A DNA stretch of 57,072 nt from Candidatus Planktophila sp. (GCA_021741905.1 JAIOWZ010000005.1:1-57072); one strand, 5' to 3'; numbered from the stretch's first letter, positions 45,354-54,382 are shown. Notes: generated by a model not told the origin, from the letters alone. Numbers and translations: made by a program.

Positions 45354-46144
45354 AGTATGCAATCAGTGATGTTTTAACAATCACCAAGCGCCAACTATTG
45401 CAGCTTGCCCGAGTTCCAGAGATATTAGTTTTCTCAACAATCCAGCCTGTCATGTTTGTTCTCTTGTTCCGTTTTGTCTTTGGCGGATCCATTGCTTCAG
45501 ACCAGCCAGGTGGTTATGTGCAGCTATTGATGCCCGGAATCTTCGTGCAAACTGTTGCCTTCACCTTGGCCTCAACTGCAATTGGCTTAGCAGAAGATAT
45601 GAAAAAGGGATTGATCGATCGCTTTAGATCACTACCAATTTCAAGAGGCGCTGTAATCATTGGTCGCACATTTGGCGACGCACTCCTTAATATTTTGGTC
45701 CTTGTTGTGATGGCGTTGGCAGGCTTTGCCGTGGGTTGGCGCCCAACATCAGGCATTCTGCAGACCACTTTGGCCTTCTTGTTCTTATTTATGTTTGGTT
45801 ATGCATTGTCGTGGATAGGCATTTTGGTTGGACTTTCAGTCAAGGAAGCACGAACAGTCCAAAGCGTTGGATTCCTAGTTACTTTTCCTTTGACATTCTT
45901 ATCTAACGCATTTGCCCCAACTACTGGAATGCCACGAGCGCTGCAGTACTTTGCTGAATGGAACCCAGTTTCAACGATGGTTGCAGCATGCCGTCAATTA
46001 TTTGGTCTGGAGAACAGATTTGGCGCTACCGCTGATTCATGGCCAAGCCAATATCCTCTTGAAACTTCATTGTTCTATATGGTGCTTTTGATGGTGATCT
46101 TTATTCCGCTGAGTATTAGAAAATATAAAAACTTCTCTAGCTAA
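45350..46144 (+). CDS. ABC transporter permease, DrrB-like (ABC-2 type)
   Basis: This is a 264-aa permease with six predicted helices and the ABC-2 features LARVPEILVFSTIQPVMFVLLF near the N-terminus, KGLIDRFRSLPISRGAVIIGR (coupling helix) and a C-terminal AEWNPVSTMVAACRQLF. It pairs with the preceding ATPase as a two-gene exporter. The exported compound is unknown. Confidence 0.93.
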   Translation: MKYAISDVLTITKRQLLQLARVPEILVFSTIQPVMFVLLFRFVFGGSIASDQPGGYVQLLMPGIFVQTVAFTLASTAIGLAEDMKKGLIDRFRSLPISRGAVIIGRTFGDALLNILVLVVMALAGFAVGWRPTSGILQTTLAFLFLFMFGYALSWIGILVGLSVKEARTVQSVGFLVTFPLTFLSNAFAPTTGMPRALQYFAEWNPVSTMVAACRQLFGLENRFGATADSWPSQYPLETSLFYMVLLMVIFIPLSIRKYKNFSS

Positions 46145-46161
46145 TTGATTGTGGTTGCAGA

Positions 46162-46635
46162 TTAGGCGTAAAACTCAGCGGCCACAATCTCAACTGAGAT
46201 TTCCCGGCCGTTAGGTGCGGTGTAAGAAACCTTTGCGCCAATCTCTTGATTGAGCACAGCAGCCCCTAGTGGCGACTTCTCGCTGTACACATCTAGATCG
46301 CCAGATGAAATCTCGCGAGACCCAATCAAAAAATTCATTTCATCACCAGCGATGATGGCGGTAACAACCATTCCTGCACCAACTTTTCCATCAGCACTAG
46401 CTGGTGGAGATCCGATGTGGGCGTTATCAAGCATCTGCTTTAACTGACGAATGCGTGCTTCCATCTTGCCTTGCTCATCACGGGCTGCGTGATATCCACC
46501 GTTTTCTTTTAAGTCACCTTCAGCTCGGGCTGCTTCTATCTTTGCAGTCACTTCTTTGCGGCCAGGACCTTCAAGTTGGGTCAGCTCACCACGCAAGCGA
46601 TCTGCAGCTTCTTGGGTCAGCCATGTCTGTGTCAT
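46162..46635 (-). CDS. greA: Transcription elongation factor GreA
   Basis: GreA stimulates RNA cleavage in backtracked RNA polymerase. The 157-aa protein shows the N-terminal coiled coil with LTQEAADRLRGELTQLEG, EGDLKENGGYHAARDEQGKME (acidic tip, Asp/Glu pair) and a C-terminal FKBP-like globule (SPLGAAVLNQEIGAKVSYTAPNGREISVEI). TACCTT (46644-46649) lies 8 nt before the ATG. greA followed upstream by DUF4307 is a conserved actinobacterial pair. Confidence 0.95.
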   Translation of the reverse strand: MTQTWLTQEAADRLRGELTQLEGPGRKEVTAKIEAARAEGDLKENGGYHAARDEQGKMEARIRQLKQMLDNAHIGSPPASADGKVGAGMVVTAIIAGDEMNFLIGSREISSGDLDVYSEKSPLGAAVLNQEIGAKVSYTAPNGREISVEIVAAEFYA

Positions 46636-46657
46636 AAGGCGTAAAGGTACTGGTTAT

Positions 46658-47047
46658 TTACTTGACGCGACAAGTTGAGACGTCAGCATTGACAGCCAGA
46701 TTACGCGTGGGAACCACGCTGACCAGTTCAACTTTCTCTTGTCCTGCGGGGATTTCTACATCAATTTGTCCAACGATGTCTTTATAGAAATCACGTGCAA
46801 TTACAGTGCAGATACTTGTTGCCTCTGCGCTGTTTCGCTCAACGGAGTATCGAACACTGACTGCTCGATCACTATCTACGGTAAATGAAATGAGCTGGAC
46901 GCGGATCTCTGGATTTGAGTGATACAAACCAGCCCATGTAATCCAGCCAACACCGACAATTGCGGTAATAACGGCAACGGCTATCCAGCTACGAGGCCTT
47001 TTCACCCCATAGCGCTCGTTGTAGTCAAACGGCTCACGCTTTTGCAT
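46658..47047 (-). CDS. DUF4307 family membrane protein
   Basis: The protein is 129 aa: cytoplasmic N-terminus (REPFDYNERYGVKRPRSW), one membrane helix (IAVAVITAIVGVGWITWAGLY) and an extracytoplasmic beta-rich domain with Cys residues (ATSICTVIARDF, NADVSTCRVK) that may pair. The family is of unknown function, restricted to Actinobacteria and usually next to greA. CATAAT (47054-47059, reverse strand) ends 6 nt before the ATG, a near match to the leaderless layout. Confidence 0.9.
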   Translation of the reverse strand: MQKREPFDYNERYGVKRPRSWIAVAVITAIVGVGWITWAGLYHSNPEIRVQLISFTVDSDRAVSVRYSVERNSAEATSICTVIARDFYKDIVGQIDVEIPAGQEKVELVSVVPTRNLAVNADVSTCRVK

Positions 47048-47061
47048 GGGATGATTATGGC

Positions 47062-47196
47062 ATGACTAAAGACATTGATATGGGTGCGGCCGGCTCCTTA
47101 ACCGTTGCTTTGCTAGTCATCGCTTTTGCATTCTTGATGCGAAGTTTTTATAAGCGCTTCATGGGCATAGATCGAAGCGATGACTCCAGCAAGTAA
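47062..47196 (+). CDS. Small single-helix membrane protein, 44 aa
   Basis: This frame is short but coherent. It starts MTKDIDMGAAGSLTVALLVI, has one hydrophobic helix (LTVALLVIAFAFLMRSFY) and a basic/acidic tail ending DDSSK. It is divergent from DUF4307 with 14 nt between start codons and overlaps the SURF1 gene by 17 nt. Comparable tiny membrane genes occur beside DUF4307 in other Actinobacteria, to my knowledge. Function unknown. Confidence 0.68.
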   Translation: MTKDIDMGAAGSLTVALLVIAFAFLMRSFYKRFMGIDRSDDSSK

Positions 47197-47890
47197 TTTT
47201 TTTACCAAAGCTTTTCAAGCAGTTGCCGTTGTTTTGGTTGCTGCGATTTTTGTTGGACTTGGTATGTGGCAGTTAGAACGCGCTGCGGAGTTAAAAGAGA
47301 GTTTAAAGGTTGCGACAACAATTGATACAAATATTGTTTCTTTAGAATCAGTGACGGCGCCTCGTGAATCAATACCTGCAACCGCATTAAACAAAACTGT
47401 TTCTGTTTCAGGGTATTACATTGCAAACTTTAGAGCTCCTAATCAAGTAGATGGAAATGGAGTGGTCTCTGATTGGGAAGTTGCACTTTTACAGGTTGGA
47501 ACCCAATCGGCAATATTGGTGGTTCGAGGATTATGGTCAGAGCGTTTACTCAATCCAGATATCCAGCAATCCATGATTATTGATATTCAAGGCCTATTGG
47601 TGGCTAGCCAATATGAAGAGCGTGCAGAAAATAGCGCAGGGGTGATATCTCGACTTGATAGCGCAGTTGTCACATCACTAACAGATCTTGATTTATACGA
47701 TGGCTATGTATTGGCCAGCAGCGAAGCAACTAGAACCGGGGCCCTTGATCGCACCCGAGTTACTCCTGAAAAGCTGACCTCACGGATTCCTGGTTTCTAT
47801 TGGCAACACCTTTCTTATGTTGTGATCTGGTGGCTTTTGGCAGGTGTGGTGCTGTTCCTACCCTTCTATCGTCGTAGAGTTACCCCATGA
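47180..47890 (+). CDS. SURF1 family cytochrome c oxidase assembly protein
   Basis: The protein is 236 aa with the SURF1 layout: an N-terminal membrane helix (FQAVAVVLVAAIFVGLGMWQLERA), a large extracytoplasmic domain, and a C-terminal helix (YVVIWWLLAGVVLFLPFYRR). The GMWQLERAAELK segment and the late HLSYVVIWW are family hallmarks. It supports heme a insertion into cytochrome oxidase, together with the CtaG fusion at 13.2 kb. It overlaps the small membrane gene by 17 nt and DUF3817 by 4 nt. Confidence 0.9.
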   Translation: MTPASNFFTKAFQAVAVVLVAAIFVGLGMWQLERAAELKESLKVATTIDTNIVSLESVTAPRESIPATALNKTVSVSGYYIANFRAPNQVDGNGVVSDWEVALLQVGTQSAILVVRGLWSERLLNPDIQQSMIIDIQGLLVASQYEERAENSAGVISRLDSAVVTSLTDLDLYDGYVLASSEATRTGALDRTRVTPEKLTSRIPGFYWQHLSYVVIWWLLAGVVLFLPFYRRRVTP

Positions 47891-48186
47891 GCGGTGCAAT
47901 CAAGAGATTTAGAATCATGGCGGTAGTCGCTGGAGTTATGTCCCTGCTGCTGTGGTTTGTTGATCTGCCAGTGGCGTATTTGTTTAATAACGAGGATTGG
48001 AAGTCCAAGGTCGAGTGGATCCCCATTGTCCATGGTTGGGTTTATGCGGCATATGTTCTGACCGCAATCCAATTTGCGACCAAAGCACGCTGGAGTTATA
48101 AAAAGATGCTCTGGTTAATTCTTGCCGGCACTTTGCCAATCGCATCATTTGCCGCGGAGCGCAGAGTTGTTCGCCAGTATTCGTAA
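47887..48186 (+). CDS. DUF3817 family membrane protein
   Basis: This is a 99-aa protein with three membrane helices and the family motifs FRIMAVVAGVMSLLLW, IHGWVYAAYVL-type segment (VHGWVYAAYVLTA), RWSYKKMLWLILAGTLPIASFAAERRV. Function is unknown; it is common in Actinobacteria. The ATGA start overlaps the SURF1 stop. Confidence 0.92.
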   Translation: MSGAIKRFRIMAVVAGVMSLLLWFVDLPVAYLFNNEDWKSKVEWIPIVHGWVYAAYVLTAIQFATKARWSYKKMLWLILAGTLPIASFAAERRVVRQYS

Positions 48187-48943
48187 ATTAATTAAGTCTC
48201 TTATCTACCCACTCTATGAGTGGCGTTTAGTTCGATCTTTGGATTTTTCAAAGACCCCGCATCACGTTGGTGTCATCCTTGATGGCAATCGTCGTTGGGC
48301 CAAATCAAATCCGACGGTTAATGATCCACATGGCCACAAAGCAGGTGCCAGCAAGATCATTGAGTTCCTGGGGTGGTGTGAGGAATCAGATGTGAAGGTA
48401 GTGACCCTCTGGTTGCTCTCGACGGATAATTTCAAAAGGTCCCAAGAAGAGATTGATGATTTACTAAAAATTATTGGCAATACAGTTGATGAGCTATCTG
48501 CAACTGGACGCTGGAATATCAAGGCGGTCGGTGCTTTGGATCTATTGCCCTCATGGTTAGCTGACAAATTAACTGCTCTTAAGCCAATTCGCACAGATGG
48601 CGTCGAAGTCAATGTTGCCATTAGCTATGGTGGCCGCCGCGAAATCGTTGACGCTGTTAAAAGTTACATGGGTGAGGAGGTAGCTGCTGGCCATTCACTA
48701 GCTGATGCCGCCGCCTCATTAAGTATCGAAGATATTTCAAAGTTTTTATACACCGCCGGCCAACCAGACCCTGAATTATTGATCCGCACATCTGGGGAAC
48801 AACGACTCGGCGGCTTCTTGTTATGGCAAAGTGCGTTATCTGAGTTCTATTTTTGTGAGGCCTATTGGCCAGATTTTCGTCGAGTAGATTTCCTACGTGC
48901 CTTGCGTTCTTACTCTGTGAGAAAGCGCCGTTTTGGTTCATAA
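48167..48943 (+). CDS. uppS: Isoprenyl transferase, (2Z,6E)-farnesyl diphosphate synthase-like
   Basis: This cis-prenyltransferase makes polyprenyl diphosphate for cell-wall lipid carriers. VGVILDGNRRWAK (catalytic Asp), GHKAGASKI, LWLLSTDNFKRS and LIRTSGEQRLGGFLLWQSALSEFYFCEAYWP match the family; the last block resembles the short-chain Rv1086-type synthase rather than E. coli UppS. The frame is open from 48122, but TTG 48167 with GGAGCG upstream gives the natural FASIRKLIKSLIYPLYEWRL start. That means a 20-nt overlap with DUF3817. The start is uncertain. Confidence 0.85.
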   Translation: MFASIRKLIKSLIYPLYEWRLVRSLDFSKTPHHVGVILDGNRRWAKSNPTVNDPHGHKAGASKIIEFLGWCEESDVKVVTLWLLSTDNFKRSQEEIDDLLKIIGNTVDELSATGRWNIKAVGALDLLPSWLADKLTALKPIRTDGVEVNVAISYGGRREIVDAVKSYMGEEVAAGHSLADAAASLSIEDISKFLYTAGQPDPELLIRTSGEQRLGGFLLWQSALSEFYFCEAYWPDFRRVDFLRALRSYSVRKRRFGS

Positions 48944-49063
48944 ATCGAACCCTAAAATTAACTTTTACTTATCGCGTGTCTGCACAAAAAACTGACTTCT
49001 CAGTTCTACCTTTTATTTATCCGAAGCACACCCGACGATCACAATTAAATCTAGGAGCAAGCA

Positions 49064-50380
49064 TTGGCTTCAAAAGGTCAAAAATCCAAGAAAACCTTTG
49101 TTTTAGATACCAGTGTTTTACTCGCAGATCCCGGGGCGCTTTATAGGTTTGCCGAACATGAAGTCATTATTCCTATCGCAGTTATTGGTGAGTTAGAAAG
49201 TAAACGAGACCACCCAGAGCTTGGTTACTTTGCCCGAGCAGCTCTGCGGGCACTAGATGATCTACGCATTACCCATGGTCGACTAGATAAAGCCTTAACC
49301 ATTACCCCTGAAGGTGGCACCCTTTCAGTCGAGCTCAATCACACCGATCTTTCAACCTTGCCACACGGTTTCTTGCGAGATGGCACTAATGATTCCAGAA
49401 TCTTGGCGATTGCAAAAAACCTCATGTCTGATGGCAAGGAGGTTGTCCTTGTTACTAAGGACCTTCCACTTCGAGTCAAAGCCTCATCTGTCGGAGTCGA
49501 GGCCCAGGAGTATTTGGCTGAACTTGTTTCTAACAGCGGCTGGACCGGAATCGAAGAGATCAATGTCAGCCACAGCGTGATCGATGATTTATATGCCAGC
49601 GATTTTGCAGATCATGAATCTGCCCACCAACTTCCAGTCCACACCGGAATAGTTTTGCACTCTGAAAAGGGGAGCGCTTTAGCCAGAGTGAGCCCTGATA
49701 AACGTTTGAAGTTGGTTCGTGGGGATCGCCAAGCTTTTGGACTCCATGGCCGAAGCGCAGAACAAAGAATCGCACTAGACATTCTTTTGGATGAGTCCAT
49801 TGGAATTGTTTCTTTAGGCGGCCGGGCCGGAACTGGAAAGTCAGCCCTTGCTTTGTGCGCCGGACTTGAAGCGGTAATGGAAAAGCGTCTTCATAAGAAG
49901 GTAGTTATCTTCCGCCCCTTGTATCCAGTCGGTGGCCAAGAGCTGGGATACTTGCCAGGATCTGAAGGCGAGAAGATGTCGCCCTGGGCCCAAGCAGTTT
50001 TTGACACCTTGGGGGCATTGGTGAGCCAAGCGGTGATTGATGAGATCATCGCCAGAGGCCTGATCGAGGTTTTACCCCTTACCCACATCCGTGGTCGCTC
50101 TCTCCATGACTCCTTTGTCATTGTCGATGAAGCCCAATCCTTAGAGCGAGGCGTCTTGTTGACGGTCCTGTCTCGAATTGGCCAGGCATCTCGAGTCATC
50201 TTGACCCACGATGTTGCCCAGCGAGACAACCTTCGGGTTGGCCGCCATGACGGTGTTGTCGCGGTGGTTGAAACCTTGAAGGGACATGAGCTCTTTGCCC
50301 ACGTCACCTTGACCCGAAGCGAGCGCTCGCCGATCGCTGCCCTAGTAACTGAATTGCTGGAAGGTCCTGTCGGGAACTAG
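49064..50380 (+). CDS. PIN domain-PhoH ATPase fusion (PhoH2-type)
   Basis: The 438-aa protein joins an N-terminal PIN ribonuclease domain to a C-terminal PhoH helicase-like ATPase. PIN acidic residues lie in [26 protein letters not shown] and LVTKDLPLR. The ATPase has Walker [14 protein letters not shown] and Walker [11 protein letters not shown], then [12 protein letters not shown]. Mycobacterial PhoH2 is an RNA helicase/RNase with an upstream antitoxin gene (phoAT); I see none here. Translation starts at TTG 49064, with AGGAG 6 nt before it. Confidence 0.92.
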   Translation: MASKGQKSKKTFVLDTSVLLADPGALYRFAEHEVIIPIAVIGELESKRDHPELGYFARAALRALDDLRITHGRLDKALTITPEGGTLSVELNHTDLSTLPHGFLRDGTNDSRILAIAKNLMSDGKEVVLVTKDLPLRVKASSVGVEAQEYLAELVSNSGWTGIEEINVSHSVIDDLYASDFADHESAHQLPVHTGIVLHSEKGSALARVSPDKRLKLVRGDRQAFGLHGRSAEQRIALDILLDESIGIVSLGGRAGTGKSALALCAGLEAVMEKRLHKKVVIFRPLYPVGGQELGYLPGSEGEKMSPWAQAVFDTLGALVSQAVIDEIIARGLIEVLPLTHIRGRSLHDSFVIVDEAQSLERGVLLTVLSRIGQASRVILTHDVAQRDNLRVGRHDGVVAVVETLKGHELFAHVTLTRSERSPIAALVTELLEGPVGN

Positions 50381-50551
50381 TTTGTAAATCAGGCACAGCG
50401 CAAGTACATCGGGCCTTAAAAACCGAGCAAATCAATCTCACAGTCACATTTCGGGCATTTCGGACATTCCCCTATCTGACCTGCGGTTTTACCTATCCAC
50501 AGGTTGGTCAGATCCTGAGAGTTTGCGACTCCCGCGGGCTTTGATTTGCCG
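50381..50551 (+). other. Long untranslated leader region with nested hairpins (unclassified)
   Basis: This 171-nt stretch before the transglycosylase region holds no convincing gene. It is more GC-rich than most gaps and contains nested inverted repeats. ATCTGACC (50474-50481) pairs perfectly with GGTCAGAT (50506-50513), enclosing ACCT/AGGT (50491-50494/50501-50504). GAGT/ACTC (50519-50522/50528-50531) follows. GGGCT (50536-50540) pairs with AGCCC (50555-50559), a stem that would span the ATG of the short frame at 50552. Further on lies AGCCTCA-TT-TGAGGCT. I matched it to no riboswitch class by eye. Confidence 0.45.
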
Positions 50552-50686
50552 ATGAGCCCTAACTACCGCACCATAAAGGCATTCCCCTTTAGTACTCAAG
50601 CCTCATTTGAGGCTGATGGCTTATGGGCAGAAACCGCGGGTGAGGATCTGCGGGTTAGAGATGAATGGAAGGAGAACAGAACGTGA
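50552..50686 (+). CDS. Possible short upstream ORF, 44 codons
   Basis: MSPNYRTIKAFPFSTQASFE... ends in a TGA that overlaps the GTG of the transglycosylase gene (GTGA), the coupling seen elsewhere in this genome. Its AAGGAG-containing 3' end supplies the ribosome site of the next gene. There is no clear start signal for it and no recognised domain, so it may be chance. It overlies the hairpin-rich leader. Confidence 0.25.
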   Translation: MSPNYRTIKAFPFSTQASFEADGLWAETAGEDLRVRDEWKENRT

Positions 50687-51279
50687 AGACAGCCTTGTTA
50701 AAAAGATCTAAGAAGTCAGTAGCGATCTGGGGGGCCACCACCGCCTTGCTACTTGTAGCAACAATTCTTCCGACAGCTAACGCCCTTGAAATCGCTACCC
50801 CTTCTGAAGTCGAGCTAGATGTCACCAAGAGCTCGGCAGTTGTCGAGCCGGTTGAATCAGCTGCCCAATTATTTGGTGAGGATGATTTGGCCGCAACCGC
50901 GTCAGGTGCGATCTTCTCCTCTGAACTTGCCTTGGTATCAACGGTCAGCCGTCAGGTCGAATTAGCCCGCACCCCAATCGGTGCCAAGAAGGTCGCAAAA
51001 GCAATTTTAATTAACGAATACGGCTTTAGCGAAAAAGAGTACAAGTGTCTGAACACCTTGTGGACCAAGGAGAGTCATTGGAACTACAAGGCTCGTAATA
51101 AGAGTTCTGGTGCCCATGGAATTGCTCAGGCCTTGCCTGCTAGCAAGATGAATGTGGTCTCAACAGATTGGCGCACAAACCCAGTGACACAAATTCGCTG
51201 GGGTCTTCGCTATATCAGCATTCGCTATGAGACACCGTGCAAGGCTTTGGCCAAGCACAAGCGCAGTAACTATTACTAG
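50683..51279 (+). CDS. Secreted lytic transglycosylase-like (SLT) protein
   Basis: The protein is 198 aa from GTG 50683. The frame is open from ATG 50665, but AAGGAG (about 50669-50674) lies 8 nt before the GTG, and MKTALLKRSKKSVAIWGATT then forms a signal peptide ending ANA. A ~90-residue linker region is followed by a C-terminal SLT-type lysozyme-like domain (YGFSEKEYKCLNTLWTKESHWNYKARN...GAHGIAQALPASKM), with the catalytic Glu in WTKESHW. It probably cleaves or binds peptidoglycan outside the cell. Long structured leaders are known upstream of actinobacterial wall hydrolases. Confidence 0.82.
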   Translation: MKTALLKRSKKSVAIWGATTALLLVATILPTANALEIATPSEVELDVTKSSAVVEPVESAAQLFGEDDLAATASGAIFSSELALVSTVSRQVELARTPIGAKKVAKAILINEYGFSEKEYKCLNTLWTKESHWNYKARNKSSGAHGIAQALPASKMNVVSTDWRTNPVTQIRWGLRYISIRYETPCKALAKHKRSNYY

Positions 51280-51280
51280 G

Positions 51281-51301
51281 CCGAATTAAACTTCGGGTTT
51301 T
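51281..51301 (+). terminator. Weak terminator after the transglycosylase gene
   Basis: CCGAA (51281-51285) pairs with TTCGG (51292-51296) around a 6-nt loop, followed by GTTTT. It starts 1 nt after the transglycosylase stop and lies inside the tail of the convergent fumarase gene. The stem is only 5 bp. Confidence 0.35.
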
Positions 51302-52941
51302 AAACCTATCGAGACCAATTTTGAGGTCTCTGCAAAGAAATCATTGCCCTTGTCATCAACAACAATGAAGGCTGGGAAATCAACAACATCGATCTTGTAG
51401 ACCGCTTCCATTCCGAGTTCTTCAAAATCTAAGACCTCAACTTTTTTGATGCAATCTTGAGCAAGGCGGGCTGCTGGTCCACCGATTGATCCAAGATAGA
51501 AACCACCGTGTGATTTGCACGCATCTGTTACAGACTTTGATCGGTTGCCCTTTGCCAGCATCACCATAGATCCGCCATGGGATTGGAAGTAATCAACATA
51601 TGAATCCATGCGGCCTGCAGTTGTTGGTCCAAAGGAACCAGATGCATATCCTTCAGGAGTTTTTGCAGGGCCTGCGTAATACACAGCGTAATTCTTTAAG
51701 TATTCAGGCATTGGTTTGCCCGCATCCATGTCAGCTTTGATCTTTGCATGGGCAAGGTCTCTAGCCACAACTAATGTGCCGGTCAATGAAAGACGGGTTT
51801 TTACTGGGTGCTTTGAAAGCTCAGCTAAAACCGCTGCCATTGGCTGATTTAAATCGATTGCAACAACATCATCTTTGAGATGCTCATCGGTTGTTTCCGG
51901 CAAGAACTGTGCAGGATCCCGCTCTAGGACTTCTAGGAAAATACCATCCTTGGTGATCTTGGCCTTTGCTTGGCGATCTGCAGAACATGACACAGCGATT
52001 GCAATCGGCAGTGATGCACCATGTCGTGGCAGGCGAACAACCCGAACATCGTGGCAGAAGTACTTGCCACCAAATTGTGCGCCAATTCCTAAGGTGCGGG
52101 TGAGCTCTAGCACCTTTTGTTCCAGTCCAGGATCTCGGAAACCATGGCCGGTGGCAGCACCGCCTGATGTTGGTAATGAATCTAAGTACTTAGTACTTGC
52201 TAGCTTTGCAGTCTTTACGGTGGCTTCGGCACTTGTTCCGCCAATGACAATTGCCAAGTGATAAGGAGGGCACGCCGCTGTTCCAATCGAGCGCAACTTT
52301 TCATCCAACCAATTCATAAATGAGGTTGGGTTTAGGACAGCCTTTGTCTCTTGATAGAGAAATGATTTATTGGCACTGCCGCCACCCTTGGCAATAAACA
52401 TAAAGTTGTACTCATCTTGATGGTCACTATCTGCATAGATCTCGATTTGGGCAGGCAGGTTGTTGCCCGTGTTTTTCTCTTCCCATGTTGTGACAGGGGC
52501 CATCTGGGAGTAGCGAAGGTTGAGTTGGGTGTAGGCATCGTAGATACCTTGAGATATTGCCACTTCATCTTTGCCAGTTGTTAGAACGTATTGACCCTTT
52601 TTACCCATAACCAGGGCGGTGCCTGTGTCTTGGCACATCGGCAAGATGCCACCAGCAGCAATGTTGGCATTTTTTAAAAGATCAATGGCCACGAAGCGAT
52701 CATTAGGTGAGGCCTCTGGATCTTTAACAATATTAGTTAGCTGCTGCAGGTGCTCTGCGCGAAGGTAATGGTTAATGTCATGGATGGCCTCTTGCGTTAG
52801 CTTTTCAAGTGCTGCTGGTTCAATTTGTAAGAACTCTTTATCACCATGCTTTACAACACTTACGCCCTCTTTACTGACAAGGCGGTACTGAGTTGTGTCC
52901 GCACCTAGTGGTAATAAATCAGAGTATGAAAAATTTGGCAT
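51286..52941 (-). CDS. Fumarate hydratase class I (Fe-S)
   Basis: This is an oxygen-sensitive 4Fe-4S fumarase of the TCA cycle, 551 aa. Alpha and beta parts are fused as in E. coli FumA: the N-terminal [20 protein letters not shown] (first cluster Cys), [28 protein letters not shown] segment ([22 protein letters not shown]) and C-terminal [21 protein letters not shown] with [21 protein letters not shown]. It is 4 nt after xseB, so probably in one transcript with xseA-xseB. Confidence 0.95.
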   Translation of the reverse strand: MPNFSYSDLLPLGADTTQYRLVSKEGVSVVKHGDKEFLQIEPAALEKLTQEAIHDINHYLRAEHLQQLTNIVKDPEASPNDRFVAIDLLKNANIAAGGILPMCQDTGTALVMGKKGQYVLTTGKDEVAISQGIYDAYTQLNLRYSQMAPVTTWEEKNTGNNLPAQIEIYADSDHQDEYNFMFIAKGGGSANKSFLYQETKAVLNPTSFMNWLDEKLRSIGTAACPPYHLAIVIGGTSAEATVKTAKLASTKYLDSLPTSGGAATGHGFRDPGLEQKVLELTRTLGIGAQFGGKYFCHDVRVVRLPRHGASLPIAIAVSCSADRQAKAKITKDGIFLEVLERDPAQFLPETTDEHLKDDVVAIDLNQPMAAVLAELSKHPVKTRLSLTGTLVVARDLAHAKIKADMDAGKPMPEYLKNYAVYYAGPAKTPEGYASGSFGPTTAGRMDSYVDYFQSHGGSMVMLAKGNRSKSVTDACKSHGGFYLGSIGGPAARLAQDCIKKVEVLDFEELGMEAVYKIDVVDFPAFIVVDDKGNDFFAETSKLVSIGLKPEV

Positions 52942-52945
52942 CAGA

Positions 52946-53140
52946 TTACTCAGGCTTTACCGCATCAAGTTTTTTCTTTGCTCCATCTAGCCATTCCTGA
53001 CAGATCTTGGCTAACTCTTCGCCGCGCTCCCACAACTTCAATGACTCTTCTAAGGTTGCGCTGCCCTCTTCTAAGGATTCGACAACTTGGGCTAGTTCAT
53101 CTCTGGCTGCTTCATAGGAGATCTTCTTGGCTTCACTCAT
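52946..53140 (-). CDS. xseB: Exodeoxyribonuclease VII small subunit
   Basis: The protein is 64 aa, helical, with the family pattern [44 protein letters not shown] (given here to about residue 50 in outline). It binds XseA to form exonuclease VII, which degrades single-stranded DNA from both ends. Although it follows xseA in line, TAGATT (53147-53152, reverse strand) lies exactly 6 nt before its ATG, suggesting extra leaderless transcription. Confidence 0.94.
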   Translation of the reverse strand: MSEAKKISYEAARDELAQVVESLEEGSATLEESLKLWERGEELAKICQEWLDGAKKKLDAVKPE

Positions 53141-53146
53141 GTGCTA

Positions 53147-53152
53147 AATCTA
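53147..53152 (-). promoter_or_regulatory. -10 element (TAGATT), leaderless layout, internal to the xse operon
   Basis: The reverse strand reads TAGATT, TAGCAC, ATG 53140: a 6-nt spacer, located in the 20-nt gap between xseA and xseB. Confidence 0.45.
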
Positions 53153-53160
53153 CTCTCTCT

Positions 53161-54363
53161 TTACGCGCCTGTGGCTGTGGCTTGTGTCTCGCCCTTAGCA
53201 AGGCGAAGGCGCAATAGATCGCCTTGTTTCAACTTCTTTGGATCTGTGACGATCTGCCCATCTGCTAACTGAACAACTGAATACCCACGATCCAAAGTTG
53301 CTTGCGGGGAGAGTGCGCGAACTCGCGCCCTTATTTGCTTGAGCTCTTCCTTGGCCAACTTTAATGAAGCCCCAAAGGAGCGGTTTGATCTATCGCGCAG
53401 CCCAGCAATGATTTCAGCCCTCGTTGTAATCAATACCTGCGGGTCCTTCATAACAGGGCGGTTCTTTAAGTTGGTAATTCTGGTTACTTCTAGATCGATG
53501 CGATTAACCAGTGTGCGGCGGGCGCGATCTCGCATCGCACCGATCATTGCGATTTCCTCGGCAATATCCGGGACAACTCTCTTGGCCGCATCCGTCGGAG
53601 TTGATGCTCGGTAATCTGCCACTAAATCTAAAAGCGGGGAATCTTTTTCATGGCCGATGGCAGAGACAATTGGCGTTATGCACGATGCTGCCAATCGCAC
53701 CAAAGTCTCATCGCTAAACGGCAGTAGATCTTCAAAGGAGCCACCACCGCGGGTAATGATGATGACCTCAACATCTTTATTGGCTTCTAATTCGCGCAAG
53801 GCATCTGAGACCTCAGATACCGCAGCTGCTCCTTGCACAGTGACTTCACGAATTTCAAATTGCACACTGGGCCAACGACGCTTTGCATTTTCAACAACAT
53901 CTTTTTCTGCATCGGTGTTTCGACCACAGATCAGACCAATAACTTTAGGTAGCAACGGTAGTGCAACTTTTCGATCTGAATCAAAAAGTCCTTCAGCGGC
54001 CAGCAGGTTTTTAAGTGCTTCAAGTCGTGCTAATAATTCGCCCACACCAACTTGGCGGATTTCACGGGCAGAAAAAGAGAGGGAACCATTTTTGGTATAC
54101 CAAGATGGTTTTGCATATAAAACAACTCGTGCGTTGTCAGGCAATGGCTTAACGGTTGCAATCACCGACTTGTGGCACATGACCGAGATCGACATATCTA
54201 CCGATGTGTCGCGCAGGCGCATAAATGCCATCATTCCGCTGCGTTCATTTAATTCGCTGATTTCGCCTTCGATCCAGATAGGACCTAGCCGATCAACATA
54301 ATCCTTGATCGCTTCAGAGACGACTCGAACCGAGGCAGGAGCTTCGCTTGAAGTTTCGAACAT
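53161..54363 (-). CDS. xseA: Exodeoxyribonuclease VII large subunit
   Basis: This is the catalytic subunit of exonuclease VII, 400 aa. An N-terminal OB domain (LGPIWIEGEISELNERSGMMAFMRLRD) precedes the catalytic part with VIGLICGRNTDAEKDVVENAKRRWP, IIITRGGGSFEDLLPFSDE and VSAIGHEKDSPLLDLVADYRASTPTDAAKR. The C-terminal coiled coil binds XseB. The ATG at 54363 has TAGGCT 6 nt before it. It is divergent from ispH with 25 nt between start codons. Confidence 0.96.
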   Translation of the reverse strand: MFETSSEAPASVRVVSEAIKDYVDRLGPIWIEGEISELNERSGMMAFMRLRDTSVDMSISVMCHKSVIATVKPLPDNARVVLYAKPSWYTKNGSLSFSAREIRQVGVGELLARLEALKNLLAAEGLFDSDRKVALPLLPKVIGLICGRNTDAEKDVVENAKRRWPSVQFEIREVTVQGAAAVSEVSDALRELEANKDVEVIIITRGGGSFEDLLPFSDETLVRLAASCITPIVSAIGHEKDSPLLDLVADYRASTPTDAAKRVVPDIAEEIAMIGAMRDRARRTLVNRIDLEVTRITNLKNRPVMKDPQVLITTRAEIIAGLRDRSNRSFGASLKLAKEELKQIRARVRALSPQATLDRGYSVVQLADGQIVTDPKKLKQGDLLRLRLAKGETQATATGA

Positions 54364-54369
54364 GACATC

Positions 54370-54375
54370 AGCCTA
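54370..54375 (-). promoter_or_regulatory. -10 element (TAGGCT), leaderless layout, for xseA
   Basis: The reverse strand reads TAGGCT, GATGTC, ATG 54363. It is separated by a single base from the ispH -10 on the other strand, so the two -10 elements are back to back. Confidence 0.55.
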
Positions 54376-54376
54376 A

Positions 54377-54382
54377 TAGACT
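54377..54382 (+). promoter_or_regulatory. -10 element (TAGACT), leaderless layout, for ispH
   Basis: TAGACT, GACCCC, ATG 54389: a 6-nt spacer. Any -35 would lie within the xseA coding start, and the reverse holds for xseA. Confidence 0.55.

Noticed and set aside
47860-48166. Longer uppS start at 48122
   Set aside because: The extra 15 residues overlap DUF3817 more and do not resemble cis-prenyltransferase N-termini.
48944-49063. PhoAT antitoxin gene upstream of the PIN-PhoH gene
   Set aside because: No open frame with a start signal in the 120-nt gap. A small AACTGA/TCAGTT hairpin is present but too weak to call.
50490-50502. DnaA box / replication origin (CTATCCACA)
   Set aside because: A single near-match with no cluster, AT-rich unwinding region or dnaA/dnaN nearby.
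50381-50682. ydaO (c-di-AMP) or TPP riboswitch
   Set aside because: CTGAGA is present, but the other conserved blocks of either class could not be found by eye; kept only as an unclassified structured leader.
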